Positions 6,613-7,050 of a DNA stretch of 7,050 nucleotides are shown here, in pieces. Source of the stretch: JANXLO01 sp043762265. Its GTDB lineage: Bacteria; Armatimonadota; Chthonomonadetes; Chthonomonadales; Chthonomonadaceae. Both the position numbers and the translations under genes were made by a program. The notes beneath the pieces are model-generated. The model saw only the letters and a program-made list of their open reading frames with translations, made no database searches and was not told where the DNA came from. The stretch spans positions 1 to 7,050 of the forward strand of contig JAYUMV010000252.1 of NCBI GenBank assembly GCA_043762265.1. Reading direction: 5' to 3'. Position 1 is the stretch's first letter, and every line of letters starts with the position of its first letter.

Positions 6613-6990
6613 ATGTACAATACACGCAAGATCGGTCTTGGCCTCGCGATGGTCTTCGGATTGATCCTTACGGTTCCCGTCATGTCGGCAACGGCTGCTG
6701 TCGTGGAGGCAGGAAATCCCTGCGATGCCGCCCTCGCCCATATCCGTGAGGCCCAGGGAACCATAACGCAAATGCAGAAGCTCGGCGCGGAAATCCATGG
6801 CCGGCAGGCACAGTTGCAGGCGAACGTCACCACCAGCTCCGACGAAGGTGCGCCGCTAAAGTGTCCCGCCTGCGGCATGATGATGCCCATGAAGGCGACT
6901 GCGAAAATGACCAAAGCCGTGAAATACGGCGGCAAGACCTACTACTGCTGCAAAGGCTGTGATATGTCCGCCACCGCCGACAAAGAGTAG
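6613..6990 (+). CDS. Exported small protein with YHS-like Cys/Met metal-binding domain
   Basis: This gene encodes a 125-aa protein. The start at 6613 is preceded by AAAAAAGGAG with a 7-nt gap and begins a proper signal peptide (MYNTRK, hydrophobic 7-24, likely cleavage near 28-30 after ATA or TAA). An in-frame ATG at 6544 lacks these features. Residues 38-72 are a likely amphipathic helix rich in Gln and Ala. The C-terminal part has CPACGM at 84-89, a run of Met residues (89-91, 93), then KYGGKTYYCCKGC ending at Cys116. This matches the core of YHS-type metal-binding domains (C-x-x-C-G-M ... Y-x-G-K-x-Y-Y-x-C-C-x-x-C). It ends 9 residues after the last Cys, shorter than a typical YHS domain, which continues with a Phe-containing helix. 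Periplasmic copper or other soft-metal binding is plausible. The substrate is not shown, and no transporter or sensor gene is next to it in the window. Confidence 0.82.
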   Translation: MYNTRKIGLGLAMVFGLILTVPVMSATAAVVEAGNPCDAALAHIREAQGTITQMQKLGAEIHGRQAQLQANVTTSSDEGAPLKCPACGMMMPMKATAKMTKAVKYGGKTYYCCKGCDMSATADKE

Positions 6991-7034
6991 ATCCCCGACC
7001 TCGATAAGAAGAGGCGAAACACCTAGAGCCGTTC

Positions 7035-7050
7035 GGTATCGTAAGATACC
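7035..7050 (+). terminator. Hairpin at window end, possible terminator of the YHS-like gene
   Basis: GGTATC-GTAA-GATACC is a perfect 6-bp stem closed by a GTAA (GNRA-type) loop, 44 nt after the stop at 6990. The window ends exactly at the last paired base, so a longer stem and any T-run cannot be seen. The upstream bases AGAGCCGTTC could extend the stem if their complement follows. Confidence 0.45.

Overview
The window looks like ordinary chromosome from a free-living, fairly GC-rich bacterium that exports proteins. A PEP-CTERM-tagged secreted protein, a secreted HAF plus FG-GAP/VCBS-type repeat protein, a GGDEF domain end and a BTAD/NB-ARC (AfsR/SARP-like) regulator occur together. That mix fits Armatimonadota (Capsulimonas/Chthonomonas-like) best in my judgement. 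This is inference from gene content: there is no rRNA or other phylogenetic marker, and Planctomycetota, Verrucomicrobiota or Chloroflexota cannot be excluded.

Layout. (1) 1-178, + strand: the last 58 codons of a GGDEF (diguanylate cyclase) protein whose start lies outside the window. (2) 168-1946, - strand: a 592-aa secreted protein with seven HAF-type repeats followed by five ~50-residue FG-GAP/VCBS-like repeats. Its tail overlaps the GGDEF tail by 11 bp. (3) 1947-2225: a gene-free stretch that holds a 178-bp element bounded by perfect 29-bp inverted repeats. (4) 2226-3182, - strand: a 318-aa PEP-CTERM protein. (5) 3183-3390: a divergent promoter region with a repeated GTGACC motif and two hairpins. 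(6) 3391-6375, + strand: a 994-aa regulator with a winged helix, a BTAD domain, an NB-ARC NTPase and TPR repeats. (7) 6376-6612: a gene-free stretch with a third, diverged copy of the 29-bp repeat. (8) 6613-6990, + strand: a 125-aa exported protein with a YHS-like Cys/Met-rich metal-binding tail, followed by the start of a hairpin cut by the window edge.

How the parts may work together. The regulator and the PEP-CTERM gene are divergent and share about 210 bp of control region. The simplest reading is a stress- or ligand-sensing NTPase regulator that controls itself and possibly its surface-protein neighbour. The HAF/VCBS protein lies downstream of the PEP-CTERM gene on the same strand, but the inverted-repeat element separates the two and it has its own ribosome binding site and a possible -10 box. 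I do not see a defence island, CRISPR array, transposase, tRNA or rRNA. The observations most worth following are the dispersed inverted repeat, the probable double beta-propeller, and the SARP-like site geometry in the divergent promoter.
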